DNA of 64,000 bases from Pyronema omphalodes (taxonomy: Eukaryota; Ascomycota; Pezizomycetes; Pezizales; Pyronemataceae), in assembly GCA_024516155.1 (NCBI GenBank), contig JAJJXM010000010.1, positions 806,001-870,000 of the forward strand, read 5' to 3'. Shown here one piece after another: positions 1-11,728 of this stretch. Made by a program: the position numbers and the translations under genes. Every line of letters begins with the position of its first letter. The first letter of the stretch is position 1. The notes below the pieces were generated by a model that worked only from the letters and a program-made list of their open reading frames with translations, made no database searches and was not told the origin of the DNA.

Positions 1-705
1 GGTATCGGAAAGGACGTTCCTACCTTCGCTACCGCCCAGGCCATCGCCGACCAGATCGCTCAGTTGCCCACCCAGTACGAGAACGTCCAGATTGTCTACA
101 ACTCTTTCTTGACCCCCGTCTCCTACGAGGCTACCACCATCGACGCCTTCTCTGAGGACGCCGTTAAGGCTGCTGGTACGTTAAGGACCCCTTATATCAC
201 ATTACGCCAAGCCCCCTCCCCTCCAAGGATATCAATGATGAAAAGATTTCGGATGTAAACCATTTAACCACCGAGAGCGCAAAACCGTGTGGAAACTTTC
301 CGTTGCCTTCCTTCTGATATACCCTTCATTTATTACATATGTTGAAATTTGATGGAATTGAACCTATAACTGACATATATCAGCCAACATCACCGCTTTC
401 GAGACCTCCGATGAGCAGCTCCCCAACCTCCGCGAGTTCGCTCTTGCCAACTCCATCTTCTGGGTAACGACACCTTCTATGATTCCCTGAAATGGAAATA
501 TCCGGTTATCTAACACCAAGAATAGGCTCTTGCCGAGGGATACGCTTGCGAGATTGCCGCTCGTCGTAACGCCATGGACAACGCCTCCAAGAACGCCGGA
601 GAGATGATTGGAAAGTTCCAGATTCTTTACAACCGTACCAGACAGGCTGTCATTACCGGAGAGTTGGTCGAGATTATTACTGGAGCTGCTGCTTCCGCAG
701 AGTAA
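1..705 (+). CDS. ATP3: ATP synthase subunit gamma, mitochondrial (3' part)
   Basis: Central-stalk (rotor) subunit of mitochondrial F1Fo ATP synthase; only the C-terminal part lies in the window. Exons are 1-175, 384-463 and 526-705, joined by GT-AG introns at 176-383 and 464-525; phases agree (1, then 0) and the stop is TAA at 703-705. Recognisable segments are the start GIGKDVPTF, the middle [14 protein letters not shown], then [17 protein letters not shown] and the typical C-terminal helix with [20 protein letters not shown] followed by [20 protein letters not shown]. That last helix is the coiled-coil which turns inside the alpha3beta3 head and is the most conserved part of the family. No frameshift or premature stop is seen. 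The family assignment is firm; the start and targeting peptide lie outside the window. Confidence 0.93.
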
Positions 706-1679
706 AAAATTGGCGGATTGTCCTTTTTCGTCAATGTAGTTTTAGTATACTTATAAATACTGGAAGTGTGAATAGATTCTTTGCAGTGCACATATATCTG
801 ATAGGAAGAAATGAAAAAAAGAGATATCTATCAATTTTTTAAAAAAATCGGTGGTTCTGGAAATGATTGGAAAGAAGATTTAAGTGTGTGGAAATGATTG
901 AATGATAAACAAATTATGGGTGAATGGAATTTACTTCGGCCAGATGGGAATATTATAGTAAGAATGTGAAAGGAACAATTTTCAGATATTTCATCAGTTT
1001 CATCAAATAAACTGATGTATTTTAACCCCAAATATCCTTTACCGAAGGTTACGTCACTGTACCTAATACCTATACACTACGCAAGACTGGATCGTCCCCA
1101 TAGAGCTACGTACGTCGATGCCCAAACTCAGGTAAATGGGGTACTTCATGAAATATCACTATCACTTTCATCATTATTATACTCGATCATTCATACCAGG
1201 GCCACCGAGCCACCGAGCTACCGAGCTACCCACCCATTCAGTCAGCCAGTCAGCCAGTCCCCGAATCTACGAATCTACGAATTATAGAGCCTAAGATTAC
1301 GAGTTAAGGTCCAGCCCAGTCTAGTCCAGTCCAGTCGAGTCGAGTTGAATCGAGTCGAGTTTTAATGACTACATACATCCTAATACCTTTCTCTTATCAC
1401 TCTATACATCTGGAACCTCAAGTTCAGAATATTTAGTTAATACCCTGAGATCTTGTTGTCTATCTGTTAATAGATTGTGAGACTATAACCGGGGAATTTA
1501 TTGTGAGAGTATAGATTTATTGAATCGTCGGTTTATTGGTTTATTGGTTCATTGGTTCATCGAGTCATTGGTTCATTGGGTTGTGGAGTATGTATTGTAA
1601 TTTGGGGTTTGGAATTTGGAATTGAATTTACTGTATTGATACGGTTATGGTCTGTTTCATAAGCGATTGTAGATTGGTG

Positions 1680-1969
1680 TTGAATCCATTGAATCCATTG
1701 AATCCATTGAATCCATTGAATCCATTGAATCCATTGAATCCATTGAATCCATTGAATCCATTGAATCCATTGAATCCATTGAATCCATTGAATCCATTGA
1801 ATCCATTGAATCCATTGAATCCATTGAATCCATTGAATCCATTGAATCCATTGAATCCATTGAATCCATTGAATCCATTGAATCCATTGAATCCATTGAA
1901 TCCATTGAATCCATTGAATCCATTGAATCCATTGAATCCATTGAATCCATTGAATCCATTGAATCTATT
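1680..1969. repeat. 9-bp minisatellite, about 32 copies of TTGAATCCA
   Basis: A near-perfect tandem array of the 9-mer TTGAATCCA, about 290 bp. Only the last unit shows a change (AATCTATTG). Because the unit is a multiple of three, long open frames arise on both strands: poly(Asn-Pro-Leu) forward and poly(Met-Asp-Ser) reverse. These are by-products of the repeat rather than evidence of a gene. Confidence 0.95.
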
Positions 1970-3112
1970 GAAGATAGAAAGATACTGAAGATACTGAAGA
2001 TATTGAGGATGCAGATTTACATATCGACATATTTTCAGGCCGGGCTAGAGAATTCATCGTCCCGGAAATTAGAAGCCGAATATGGAGTGCCAGGAGTTGT
2101 ATATCAGGAGTTAGCTGGATAACGGTAGGTTAAATAATAGCAGCGTTGGTCTTCCTTTCAGGTTTATTTGGATCTATAGTCTACTGTTTACTTGATTGGT
2201 TTGTCTGGATGTTGTAGATTGGAATATTCTGTCTGATCCGGGAATATGTTGCTCGTAGCTGGAGATAATGGGTCGAATGTAAGGGCTTTGGAAGTGATAT
2301 GTGATGATTGGTCTGTATATGGTGTCATGGGGTGTCATGGTATCATAGCATCATACTGTCATACTGTCATACCGTCACATCACCACATCACTATCAACTC
2401 GTATAACTGCCAATAAGAACTCGGGGTTCAAGTCTAATATACTACATTACTCATGAGTATCCTTTTTGGGCCAATATGTTCTATGAGACATATCATATGA
2501 ATAGCCTACAAACAAATCCTTCTTTGGAGAGTTATCTAGGGCTCAATCGGGTTGCTTTTTGGGGTTTTGCTTTGTTTTAATCAGGGTTCGTGGGTGTGTT
2601 GCTGCAGGATTGGAGTATGATAGTTATGGAATAGGCTATTTATATAGAGATATGGACAAATATATACAGAATGATAGCTAGCTTATGATAGATGTTGTGG
2701 ATGTTGTTGTCTACTCATCTACACATATCTTTTTTATGGCTGTTTGTGGTTCTCAGGAGTCCGCGGTTTCCTTGTAGAGTATTTGAATACAAGAGTCACG
2801 CTGGCGGTTGTTTACATGTAAAATTTGTATGATTCATATTTTTAAACAGTACACCTGAATTTTGTTATCGATATACCTGAAATAAGGAGAAAAATGTCTT
2901 CTATGAAGTAGTAGGTAGATATCCTGAGATGATTGTGGTTAGAATTGGTCAGCATAGGGCACCTGAATAGTCAATATATCTGTAGCTGTGGTTATGCTAT
3001 TTCTGTGTGTGAATTGTATGTGGTGTGTTATAATTTAGGCACCCGTCGAGTATATTCCTGACATTTGAGGTATTTCTCCCATTACTCGCCTGCTCGCCTA
3101 CTTCAAGACCCT

Positions 3113-3134
3113 CCCCCCCCCCCCCCCCCCCCCC
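3113..3134. repeat. Poly-C homopolymer (22 C)
   Basis: An uninterrupted run of 22 C followed by TCCCTC. Such a run is prone to length error in sequencing and to slippage. Confidence 0.9.
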
Positions 3135-6106
3135 TCCCTCTCGCCAAACCCAGCCTTTTCTCACTGGCTTTAACCTCGTACCTATTGACTCCTTTATGAT
3201 ACATCTCAACGACATCGACGGCGGTACCTAATATAGCTAGCCGGAGGAGAAAAAAAAACCTCGAATACACATGCATCATCATTGGCTTGCATACTTTTAA
3301 GTAAGGAGTTGAAAAGACGTATGCAATATAGTCGATGTGAAAATTTTTTCATTCTTTGCAGGTGATGGGTTAATCGTGTGTATGCTAGATCAGTGAGGAA
3401 AAGTTTTTTTATATCGATCTAGGTATGAGGTGGATGCTTATTGTGTCCACGGGGAATACGAGGCTCTGGTGCTTGTTTTGTTTGAAACAAAAGTGTTTAT
3501 GTTTATGTTTATGTTTATAGTATGCGTAAGTGCAAGATTCTATATACTGTAGGGTAGTGGTACCGTGTACATAAACGGTAGGCTATAGGCTGTGGAGTAT
3601 ACATTAGTGTAGTACGAACTGTACGAAGTTTCACCTCGGAATCCAATTCTACCTTGTTTCGAGTTTAACCCAGCCTTGTCTGTGTACCCCATCTCTCTCT
3701 TTACCTCACACTGGCAACACATCATGCCTTGTCTTAATACGATTGCATCCTATTATTATTCACCCAGTCATCAATTCACCCACCCACCCATCCCACCCAC
3801 CCTTTCCGCTTCGGCCGGGTACCTGACTACAGTAACCACTATCGAGCCCATCAAACCTTCCCAATCTTACACACACCTCCATAGGATCCGGGGAAACGAA
3901 TCTCTTAAATCTCTAGAATCTCTTTCATCTCGTTTCCATCTCCAGCCCATGACCTCTCCTCTCCCATCTCCTATCGAATCATTTGATTCGTTTCTATTTT
4001 TTTTTTTTCTTTTCTTTTCCGCGTTTCTAAATCGGCTGGTACTGGAAGGTTCCACGCAGGTCTGCAGCGGCATATGTATCACTGTATCAGGTTCCGGGGT
4101 TTTGTGACAGGGTCAGGGTGTTGCTATGTATGTATGCTTGTCGTCACTGTCGCCGTCGTTGTCGTTGTGTCGTTGTCGCTATACTCTTCACTTGCCACTA
4201 CATACGGTCGACATATTTAACTGTCATAAAAAGAATGCTGTGATGCTGTGATGCTGGGGTGATGACTTGTTGGCTCTTGGGTCGTGTGCTTCTGTTCTGC
4301 TGTTCTGTTGTCTTGCCTTTGCATATGTACATATGTACATAGAGAAGGGAGAAAAGGTACGTATGAACATGGTAGGTGCCATATCAACAAGGAAGCTGAA
4401 GCGATGATGTGGGCTGATATCGTTGGTAAAAAATTATGAGCCCTTACAGATGATATCTATTAACAGGCTATTGCGTTCCTACGTGACAGATCGAAGATGG
4501 AGATTGATGCGGGGTTTTTGTGAGGGGATTTTTCTTTTTCTTTTTCTTTTTTTTTTTTTTTCGTAACGGTGGAATGGCCCGTTTGTTGGTGTTTGTATGG
4601 GTAGGTTGAGTATGTAGAGGGATATAGGTTGTACGGGCTGGGGTACGCTTGGAACTTCTTGGAGTTTCTCCCATGGTTACTTGAGTTCTAACTTTGTTCT
4701 AACTTTGTTCTCCCAGTGTTTCTGGGTGGGATGTATGGGAATATAATACCACCGATTGGTAAACATTGATTCAGGTAGATGAACAGTTAATATGGCCATT
4801 CGAGGTTGATACAACTCCTACGCATTGATTGCTTCTTTAGGAATGAAAACGAAAAAATGAAATGCTTGCCGATGGAAACTCCGAATTCCGTCGTGCTGCC
4901 ATTACAGGTAATGGATATGAAAGGATCACCAAGGATGAGACAGACAATCGCCGTTCGATGCGGTCCGGAGGAAGGTGATAGACATTGGCTTGGCACTAGG
5001 GCAATGCTGATGTGTATTGTTCTGTGCTTCGGGGGTAGTTTGATTATGTAATAAGCATCGCCACAAAGCATAATTTTTCTGTGCCTTAAGAGTGCTTTAA
5101 TTGTGTAATGAAAATTGCCATCAAAGTATAATTTTGTGTCAATAACATACAGTATGTAGTTATCATTATTGCTGCAGAGCTTGACCAATTCCCGTTGACA
5201 TGATGGCTCAGAAGTTGAAAATTTTCGTTTTTTTTCGGTTTGTACTGTGCATACTGTCATCAACAGGGGATTCTGATTTATCCGAAGTGCATTTTTTATC
5301 ATGCAAATATCCAGTTCTGAGACAAGGCGGGGAGGTTGGTCGGAAGGTGGGCCGGGAAACGAGACAGCCGGATTCACGTGACTTTGTGGCTTGGAGTCGT
5401 ACGCATTCCCACTCCGGTTTCCAACTCCTCGACTGTGCTGCTCGTTCGCTGCCCCTGGCTCGCTGGCTCAGTGGCTCACTCGCTCCCACCCTCCCTTGGT
5501 TCGGTGGCTCACTGGCTCACTGGCTCACTGGCTCACTGGCTCACTGGTTCTCTCGCTCACTGGCTCTCTCGCTCTTTCGCTCTCTCGCTCTCTCCCTTTG
5601 CTCCAGTCTGCGTTCTGCTTTCACATGCCCTGCCTGCTCAGAGACTAATTTGCAACACTAACCCGCGCGCCCTGAGCCTCTTGAAGGGATTTGTTGTGTT
5701 GTTGGCGCTGACCAGTCCGGTTTCGTACTACCGTTGCGACGCTCAACTGTAGTCTCAACTGACTAAACTCCTAAGGTTTAACCCGTCTCAGCCTCTGGGA
5801 GCAGCTAAACCGCCCAAGCGTCCCCAGCTTCTCTGTCGCTCCTTCGCTCTCTCAGCCCTTACGCACGAAACCCGCACACTACACCCACCACACCCCCCCC
5901 CCTCCCCCCCACCCCCCCGGCTCTGGCGAATCGTCGAATGCCTCCATCGCTTCCCCCGATTGCAGCTGCACTCTGTAGAACAACTTAATCGTCAATATTC
6001 ACCACGTTCTTCACGACGAACGACTCGACGTCTGATTATCTACAGCTTTCCCGCGCCTCCTCGTGGGCATACACCTATCACGTCGCCTACAACTTGCTCG
6101 CCTAGC

Positions 6107-9100
6107 ATGCGTCAGCTAAGGAATGGCCTCGATGATTCTGTTTCCTTCATGGCATATATTATCTCGGTCATTTGTCTCTTCGCCCATTTTACACCGTCAG
6201 CTGCTGTAGGAAGCAATGTACCCAACACCGAACACGCTCCTTCAGCTGTCACGCAGAAAGACATCACAACCGAACCACCGAAGCAGGTCGCTGTAATTCA
6301 ACCAAGAAGCAATGACTACGGGATTGTCAACTATTCTCGCAACGTATTAAGGAGCTTGAATGATTACGAACCGGATGATTTTGTGTTGTTATCAACTATC
6401 CACGGAACTCTGAGCTCGCGGGATCGAAAGACTGGAAAGGAACGATGGACTATTCACACCGTTGATGGCGCAGTTGAGACTATTGATCATCGTAAAAATG
6501 CATCAAATGAAGATGGAATTGTTACTTGGCTTATTGAGCCATCGGAGCATGGCCAGCTTTACTACTATACTACGGAGGACGGTCTTAAGGTAAAGATTTG
6601 GACGAGGGGTGTGAAGTCTGATAAATAATTTTATTAACTTTTTGTAGAAAGTCGGTCTCACGGTCAAGGAAATTATCCAGGAAACGCCCTATATGCCACC
6701 CGGACACGACTTGATGTACAATGGAGCCAAAAACACGACCACTTACGCTATTAATGCCCGTACCGGAGCAATTCAGAGAGTTTTCACTACTGGAGGTTCG
6801 GGTCAAATCAACGACAAGAAGTGCAGAACAACCATGAGAATCTCGGATTTCGATGGAGAGTGTGATTCTTCGGAGGATACTGATAAGATAATCATGCTGG
6901 GAAGAACTGGTATATCAAATCTTGAATTTTTTTTTTTTTCAATATCTGGGCACGAGCTAACCCTTTTCGTAGAGTATACAATCACAATCCAACGCTGGTC
7001 CACCGCAGAGATGCTCTGGACAATGAAATTCAACGAATGGAGCCCAAACAACAGTGATCAGGATCTCAGAGCGCAATATCAACGCCCCTTGGACAATCGT
7101 TATATCTACAGTCAACATGATGGAACCATCTTTGGGTTCGATGACTCGGGTAATTGAACTGCATAAACTAAAGCTATCAAATTTGCTAACGTTTACCAGG
7201 ATCTTCCGCCGGTGCTAAGCCCCCTAAATATCACGCCATGCTCGATTCCCCCGTAGTTCGAATTTTTGATGTTATTCGACCTCGCCTGAAAGCGGACTCG
7301 GATGACCTTCATGTGCTTCCTCAGCCGCAAATGCGTTCTCCCAGCGACGAAGAAACCGCTGACTTAGGTGATCTCTCTTTCGTTGGACGTGCTGAGAACG
7401 GAGGGTGGTATGCTCTGTCTGAGCTTAACTTCCCATATGTAACTCGTCAGGCATCGAACGCAAACTGCTATGAGAAATCAGGTCCTTGGAAGTTACTACC
7501 CGCTTCGGAACGGGAAAAGGCATTGATTGGTATCCACAAGGTCCGATACCGTGCCGGACCTGAGCCTATTCGTGCTTCACTACCCGTACCAACCGATTAC
7601 GAGAACGCAAGTGGTCACAAGACCAATGTCAATCATGAATCTCCTCCTGCCTCCCAGGCTGCATTGTCAATGGTTACGGTATCTGGAACGTTGGACAGCA
7701 ATAATTACGCAATGCCTTTCGCGATTTTGATGGGCCTTCTCTGGATTTTTACTATTGGAACTTTCGCACACAAGAAATGGGGAAGCTCATTCAACTTCAA
7801 CGTCAAGGGATTTGGATTTTCGGATATCCCGGATGTAGTTGGCAAGTTTCTACCAAATGATATCGGAAAGGAAACTCTTAAAACGCCCGACTTGGACCTT
7901 CCGGGGTTGCCGCCTATGAAGTCTGCAGCACCTACGGTTGAGGATATCCTGGATGAGAAGAATCCATTGACCGCGTATGTCGAAGAGGCTTCTTTTGAGG
8001 GTCCGAAGCCGGAGGAAAAGGAGCAGGAATTGGAGACAATTATTGAGGATTTTCCCGCCCTGGAGGAGGAAAAAGAGGTGCAGTTGATTGATATTGTAGA
8101 GTTGAAGGTAACATCAGAGATCGAGGAGCTAGAGACAACAAAGGAGGAGATTACAGAACCAAATCTAGGTTTGGTAGAGGTGGAGCCTGAAAAGGAACTA
8201 GTCGAGGAAGTAGAGCCACCGATGTTGAGCGAGGAGCCAACCATTGTTGCCACCCCATCACCGGTGGTAAGGTTCGAGGAACCTGAAGTCGTAACGGTTT
8301 ATACACCTACTGCCCATGGAGAGCCGGTTGATCTTGACGTACTTGTTCCTGCTCCAAAGAAGAAGAAGTATGCTCGTGGTCGTAGAGGAGGAAAGAAAAA
8401 GTCCAAGGATGGAAACGCCGCAAATGGTGAAAATGTGGCCCCCACCGGAACTTTCTCGCCTGAGCCGGTGATACCAACTGCCCCATCTCGCAGTCCATCA
8501 GCACTTGATCTTACACAAATAGCAACGCCAGTTGTTTCACATGTTTCTGTAGACCAGAATGATGACCGAGGAGCTTTAACGGTTGGAGGCCTTACGATCT
8601 ACCAAAACCAAAAAGATTTGCTTGGTAAGTATTTTTGTACCATACCGTTTAAAGTTCAGAGCTGATGAGTATACAGGGTCTGGAAGTCAAGGTACAACAG
8701 TTCACAAGGGAGACTTTGAGGGTAGATCTGTTGCCGTCAAGAGAATCCTTAGAACACACGCCGATATTGCGATGAAGGAAGTCAAGACCCTACAGGACAC
8801 CGATTATCACCAAAACATTGTTCGATACTACTGTCAGCAGGTCTATGGACAGTTCCTTTACATCGCCTTGGAACGTTGTCCCGGTTCTCTCTACGACGTC
8901 ATTACTCTGCCTCGTCACTCCGAGCTTCGAGCAAAGATGGACCCTAGAGAGACTCTTCTTCAGATTGCTAAGGGTTTACATCATCTACATACACTTAAAA
9001 TTGTTCATAGAGATGTCAAGCCTCAAAACATCTTGGTTGGAGAACCCAAAACTGCACACCAACATCCTAGGCTTTTGATCTCGGATTTTGGTTTGTGCAA

Positions 9101-10077
9101 AAAACTACAAGCTGATGAATATTCATTTGGAGCAACGACAGCACATGGTGCGGGAACCATTGGATGGAGAGCACCAGAACTTCTTGGTGATGTTGCTCGT
9201 GAGCCTGGAGAGAGGGATAATTCTGGCTCTGGTACTGGTACGGGATCAGATGTGGCTGTGGAGGACCCAATCACGAAGCGGAGGGCGACAAGAGCGATCG
9301 ACATCTTTGCGCTTGGGTGTGTTTATTATTTTGTTTTGACAGGAGGAGACCATCCGTTTGGAAATCGGTATGCGAGGGAGTATAATATCATGAAGGGAAT
9401 GTCGGAGGAGAAAAATCTGCATGACAAGTATTTTACGGGATTGGAAGCGGTGGATCTAGTGGGTAATATGATTCGTGCGAATCCGAAGCAGAGGTATGTA
9501 TCACTCGATGATGTTTTATCAGGGGGAGAAGCTTATTGGATTACAGGCCCGATACGTCACGGATTTGTGCTCATCCTTTCTTCTGGGATGTGGAGAAGAA
9601 ATTAGAATTTCTGGGATTGGTCTCGGATCGCTTCGAGAGTGAAAAGGAAAAACTCAAGTCGCAACCGGGATTCACATCACAGGCTATGGATATCTTACAA
9701 GCTGGCGAAAAGGTGGTGGTCAAAGAGAATTGGATCGACAAGTTGGACCCCCACGTACGGTCGGATTTGGTGGTGAATAAGCGAAGAGGCTACGACGGCA
9801 CAAGACTCCTCGACCTCCTACGCGTGATTAGAAATAAGGTCAGTTGCCATCCTCCGTTGATTTGCAGTGAACATCATACTAAGGATAGAAACAGAGGAAT
9901 CATTATTTGGACCTGAGTGATGACGTACGACAAGCTTTTGGCGAAATGCCAAATGGTTTCTTTCACTACTTTTCTAACCGCTTCCCTGAGCTGCTGATGT
10001 ACGCTCATACCATCACTATCGAGGCTGGCTTCTCAAACGAACTACGCTTCCAGAAATTTTACACTGCGCAGTGGTAA
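6107..10077 (+). CDS. IRE1: Serine/threonine kinase-endoribonuclease IRE1 (unfolded protein response sensor)
   Basis: ER-membrane stress sensor that oligomerises on unfolded proteins, autophosphorylates and cuts bZIP (HAC1-type) mRNA. Exons: 6107-6589, 6648-6909, 6973-7149, 7200-8624, 8677-9493, 9547-9838, 9895-10077; all phases close, giving about 1212 aa. In order: a hydrophobic signal segment (MAYIISVICLFAHF) near residue 15; a luminal sensor domain (ISTIHGTLSSRDRKTGKERW); one membrane span (AMPFAILMGLLWIFTIGTF) at about 7709-7765; a long acidic, then basic linker; a kinase with glycine loop GSGSQGT, VAVKR lysine, HRDVKPQN, DFG and APE; and the C-terminal KEN ribonuclease domain (GYDGTRLLDLLRVIRNK, HYLDL, GFFHYFSNRFPELL) with stop at 10075-10077. 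The frame is open from an ATG at 5960, but its extra 49 residues are Arg/Pro-rich and would bury the signal peptide, so I chose 6107; the ATG at 6149 is an alternative. The last acceptor could be 6 nt earlier, adding two residues. Confidence 0.93.
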
Positions 10078-11728
10078 ACCATTTTTTTCCTTAATTCCCA
10101 ACTCACGACTCAGAGGGTTCATTTCATTTTTGGACGTTTTTCACGCATACTGCTAGGATGTAAAGCGTTGATCTTGCATATTAGAGCGCATCTGTCTTTA
10201 TTGCTTATCCTTCGCTTATATTTCTTTGTTTGGCATTTTTTTTCTTTACGTTTGTCGTTTCCTGGATTTGATGTTTTATATGGTGGCGTATTTGGGCGTA
10301 TTTGTTTTTTGTTTATTTGTTTTCTTCTCTCCTTTTTTTCTTTGGCTGGTTGGTGCTTTTGAACGGTGCATCTTGATTTATCTGTCTTGTTTCCTTCTTT
10401 TATTGGTCGCTTTTGGGAAAATGGCGCGAGTTTAACAATACAAAATGGGGGGGGGAGAGGGTGGCGGGTTTCCTTTGTCTAGCGAAATGTCATCGCTTCC
10501 TACTTAGCTCGACGATATGTTATGTTACATACGCTTTATGACAATTGACAAAAATAATGTCGTAACGATAAATGATTCAAGTAATGGTTAGACCTCTGTT
10601 GCCACTAGAGTCAGAAAGCGTACATAGAACCTGGTGGGCCAACCCAACCCACCCCACCGGGATTATCATGGGCATGCCACTGCTAGTAAAAGCATCGACA
10701 ACACGGTCGACAAAGAACATGATAAGGAAACGCGCCAACTTGATATCAGCGTAACGCTAAAGCCGCGCCTTCGCTTGTTGCGGCTAGGCCTCCCGGTCAA
10801 ATAGCGGCTAGTGTGGGATTTGGGATGATCACTACGCAATAGTTAGAAGGCGGGAAATTTTCCATGCAGCAGGCCCGCACAGCAGTGCGATCGGGAGCCT
10901 GGGCGACTTGACTTCCTGGGCTGTCTGGCTCAGCTGCCCGGGGAGACTTGAGCAGCATCCGTGGGGCGTACAAGCCAGTACGAGCACTGCAGCGTCGAGA
11001 AGAGCGACAATCCATTTTAGCAAATCGCCAGATTCGCCCTGGGCAGGTGGGGGAAGAATGTGCGTCGATACTGATACGTTATCGGCCCATCGAAGCAGAA
11101 GCAGAAACAGCAGCAGCAGCAGCAAGCAGCAGCAGCAGGCGGAGGCAGCAGACCATGCCCAGAAGCCTGTTGCAATGTACCCCGCCTCAATTGGGGGGAA
11201 TGCCCCTCCACCAGGTGTAGAGTCCGAGTTTTAAGGAACAGTCGGTCCACCACCAACTCTGCCGTCCATTTTCCTGGGGGGATTTAATATTTTTCTCTCT
11301 TCCTCCGCTGACGCACACCATCCCGTCATCTTTTTCACGACTCTTACGAACATCCTCCTCCTCCTCCTCCTCATCCTCCTTCTCCCCATTCTCCTCCTCC
11401 TCCAAGAAACCTCTGTTCCTTCCCTCCCCTACTTTCTCTCTCTCCCTCTCTCTCTCTCTCTTTTCCAAAAAAAACAGCCCTTGATTTAAGAAGGGCCGCC
11501 GCTATGGGTTCCTCTACTGCTGTCGAAAATATCGAACTTTCTATTAGGTTAGCAACAAGTTCCATTTCTGGTTCACGGACCATCTCTCCACGGCGGACGG
11601 AGTAGGCGGCCCTGAGCAGACGAGTGTTCCCGATCATAGGGCTACCTTGATTGCATCACCGCATTTTCAAGTTGCCGCTTGTTTCAGTCCGCCAGCTTCG
11701 TCCGCGTGGAATACACAAAACTTCAACA
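10078..11728. other. Intergenic region between IRE1 and PFK
   Basis: No gene recognised. It contains T-rich sequence after the IRE1 stop, a G-run near 10447, a CAG-trinucleotide-rich stretch at about 11108-11140, CTC-rich tracts at about 11350-11460 and a CT dinucleotide run just upstream of PFK. The pyrimidine-rich tract at 11340-11465 resembles the CT-rich core promoters of highly expressed fungal glycolytic genes; that role is inferred. Confidence 0.6.
11340..11462 (+). promoter_or_regulatory. CT-rich tract upstream of PFK (possible core promoter)
   Basis: A strongly pyrimidine-biased stretch (CTCCTC and CTCTCT runs) about 270-390 bp before the PFK start. Filamentous-fungal glycolytic genes often have such CT-rich blocks near their transcription start. 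This is only a compositional observation. Confidence 0.35.

Larger units (their letters stand above)
706..6106. other. Gene-free, repeat-rich intergenic region
   Basis: About 5.4 kb between ATP3 and IRE1 with no open frame that I recognise. It holds the minisatellite at 1680-1969, a run of 22 C at 3113-3134, poly-T and CT-rich tracts (about 3990-4020 and 4530-4560), an 8-bp GGCTCACT-type repeat around 5505-5600, and C-rich tracts at about 5890-5920. Short frames here are low-complexity or lack codon-like composition. A CACGTG palindrome lies at 5375-5380, about 0.7 kb upstream of IRE1; whether it is functional is unknown. Confidence 0.7.

Noticed and set aside
1680..1969. CRISPR-like array
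   Set aside because: Units are directly abutting 9-mers without spacers, in a eukaryotic genome.
1647..1988. Open frames of Asn-Pro-Leu (+) and Met-Asp-Ser (-) repeats
   Set aside because: Created by a 9-bp tandem repeat; no flanking conserved coding sequence on either strand.
4787..5377. 196-codon minus-strand frame
   Set aside because: No recognisable motif or domain, biased composition, overlapped by equally long frames on the other strand, no splice support.
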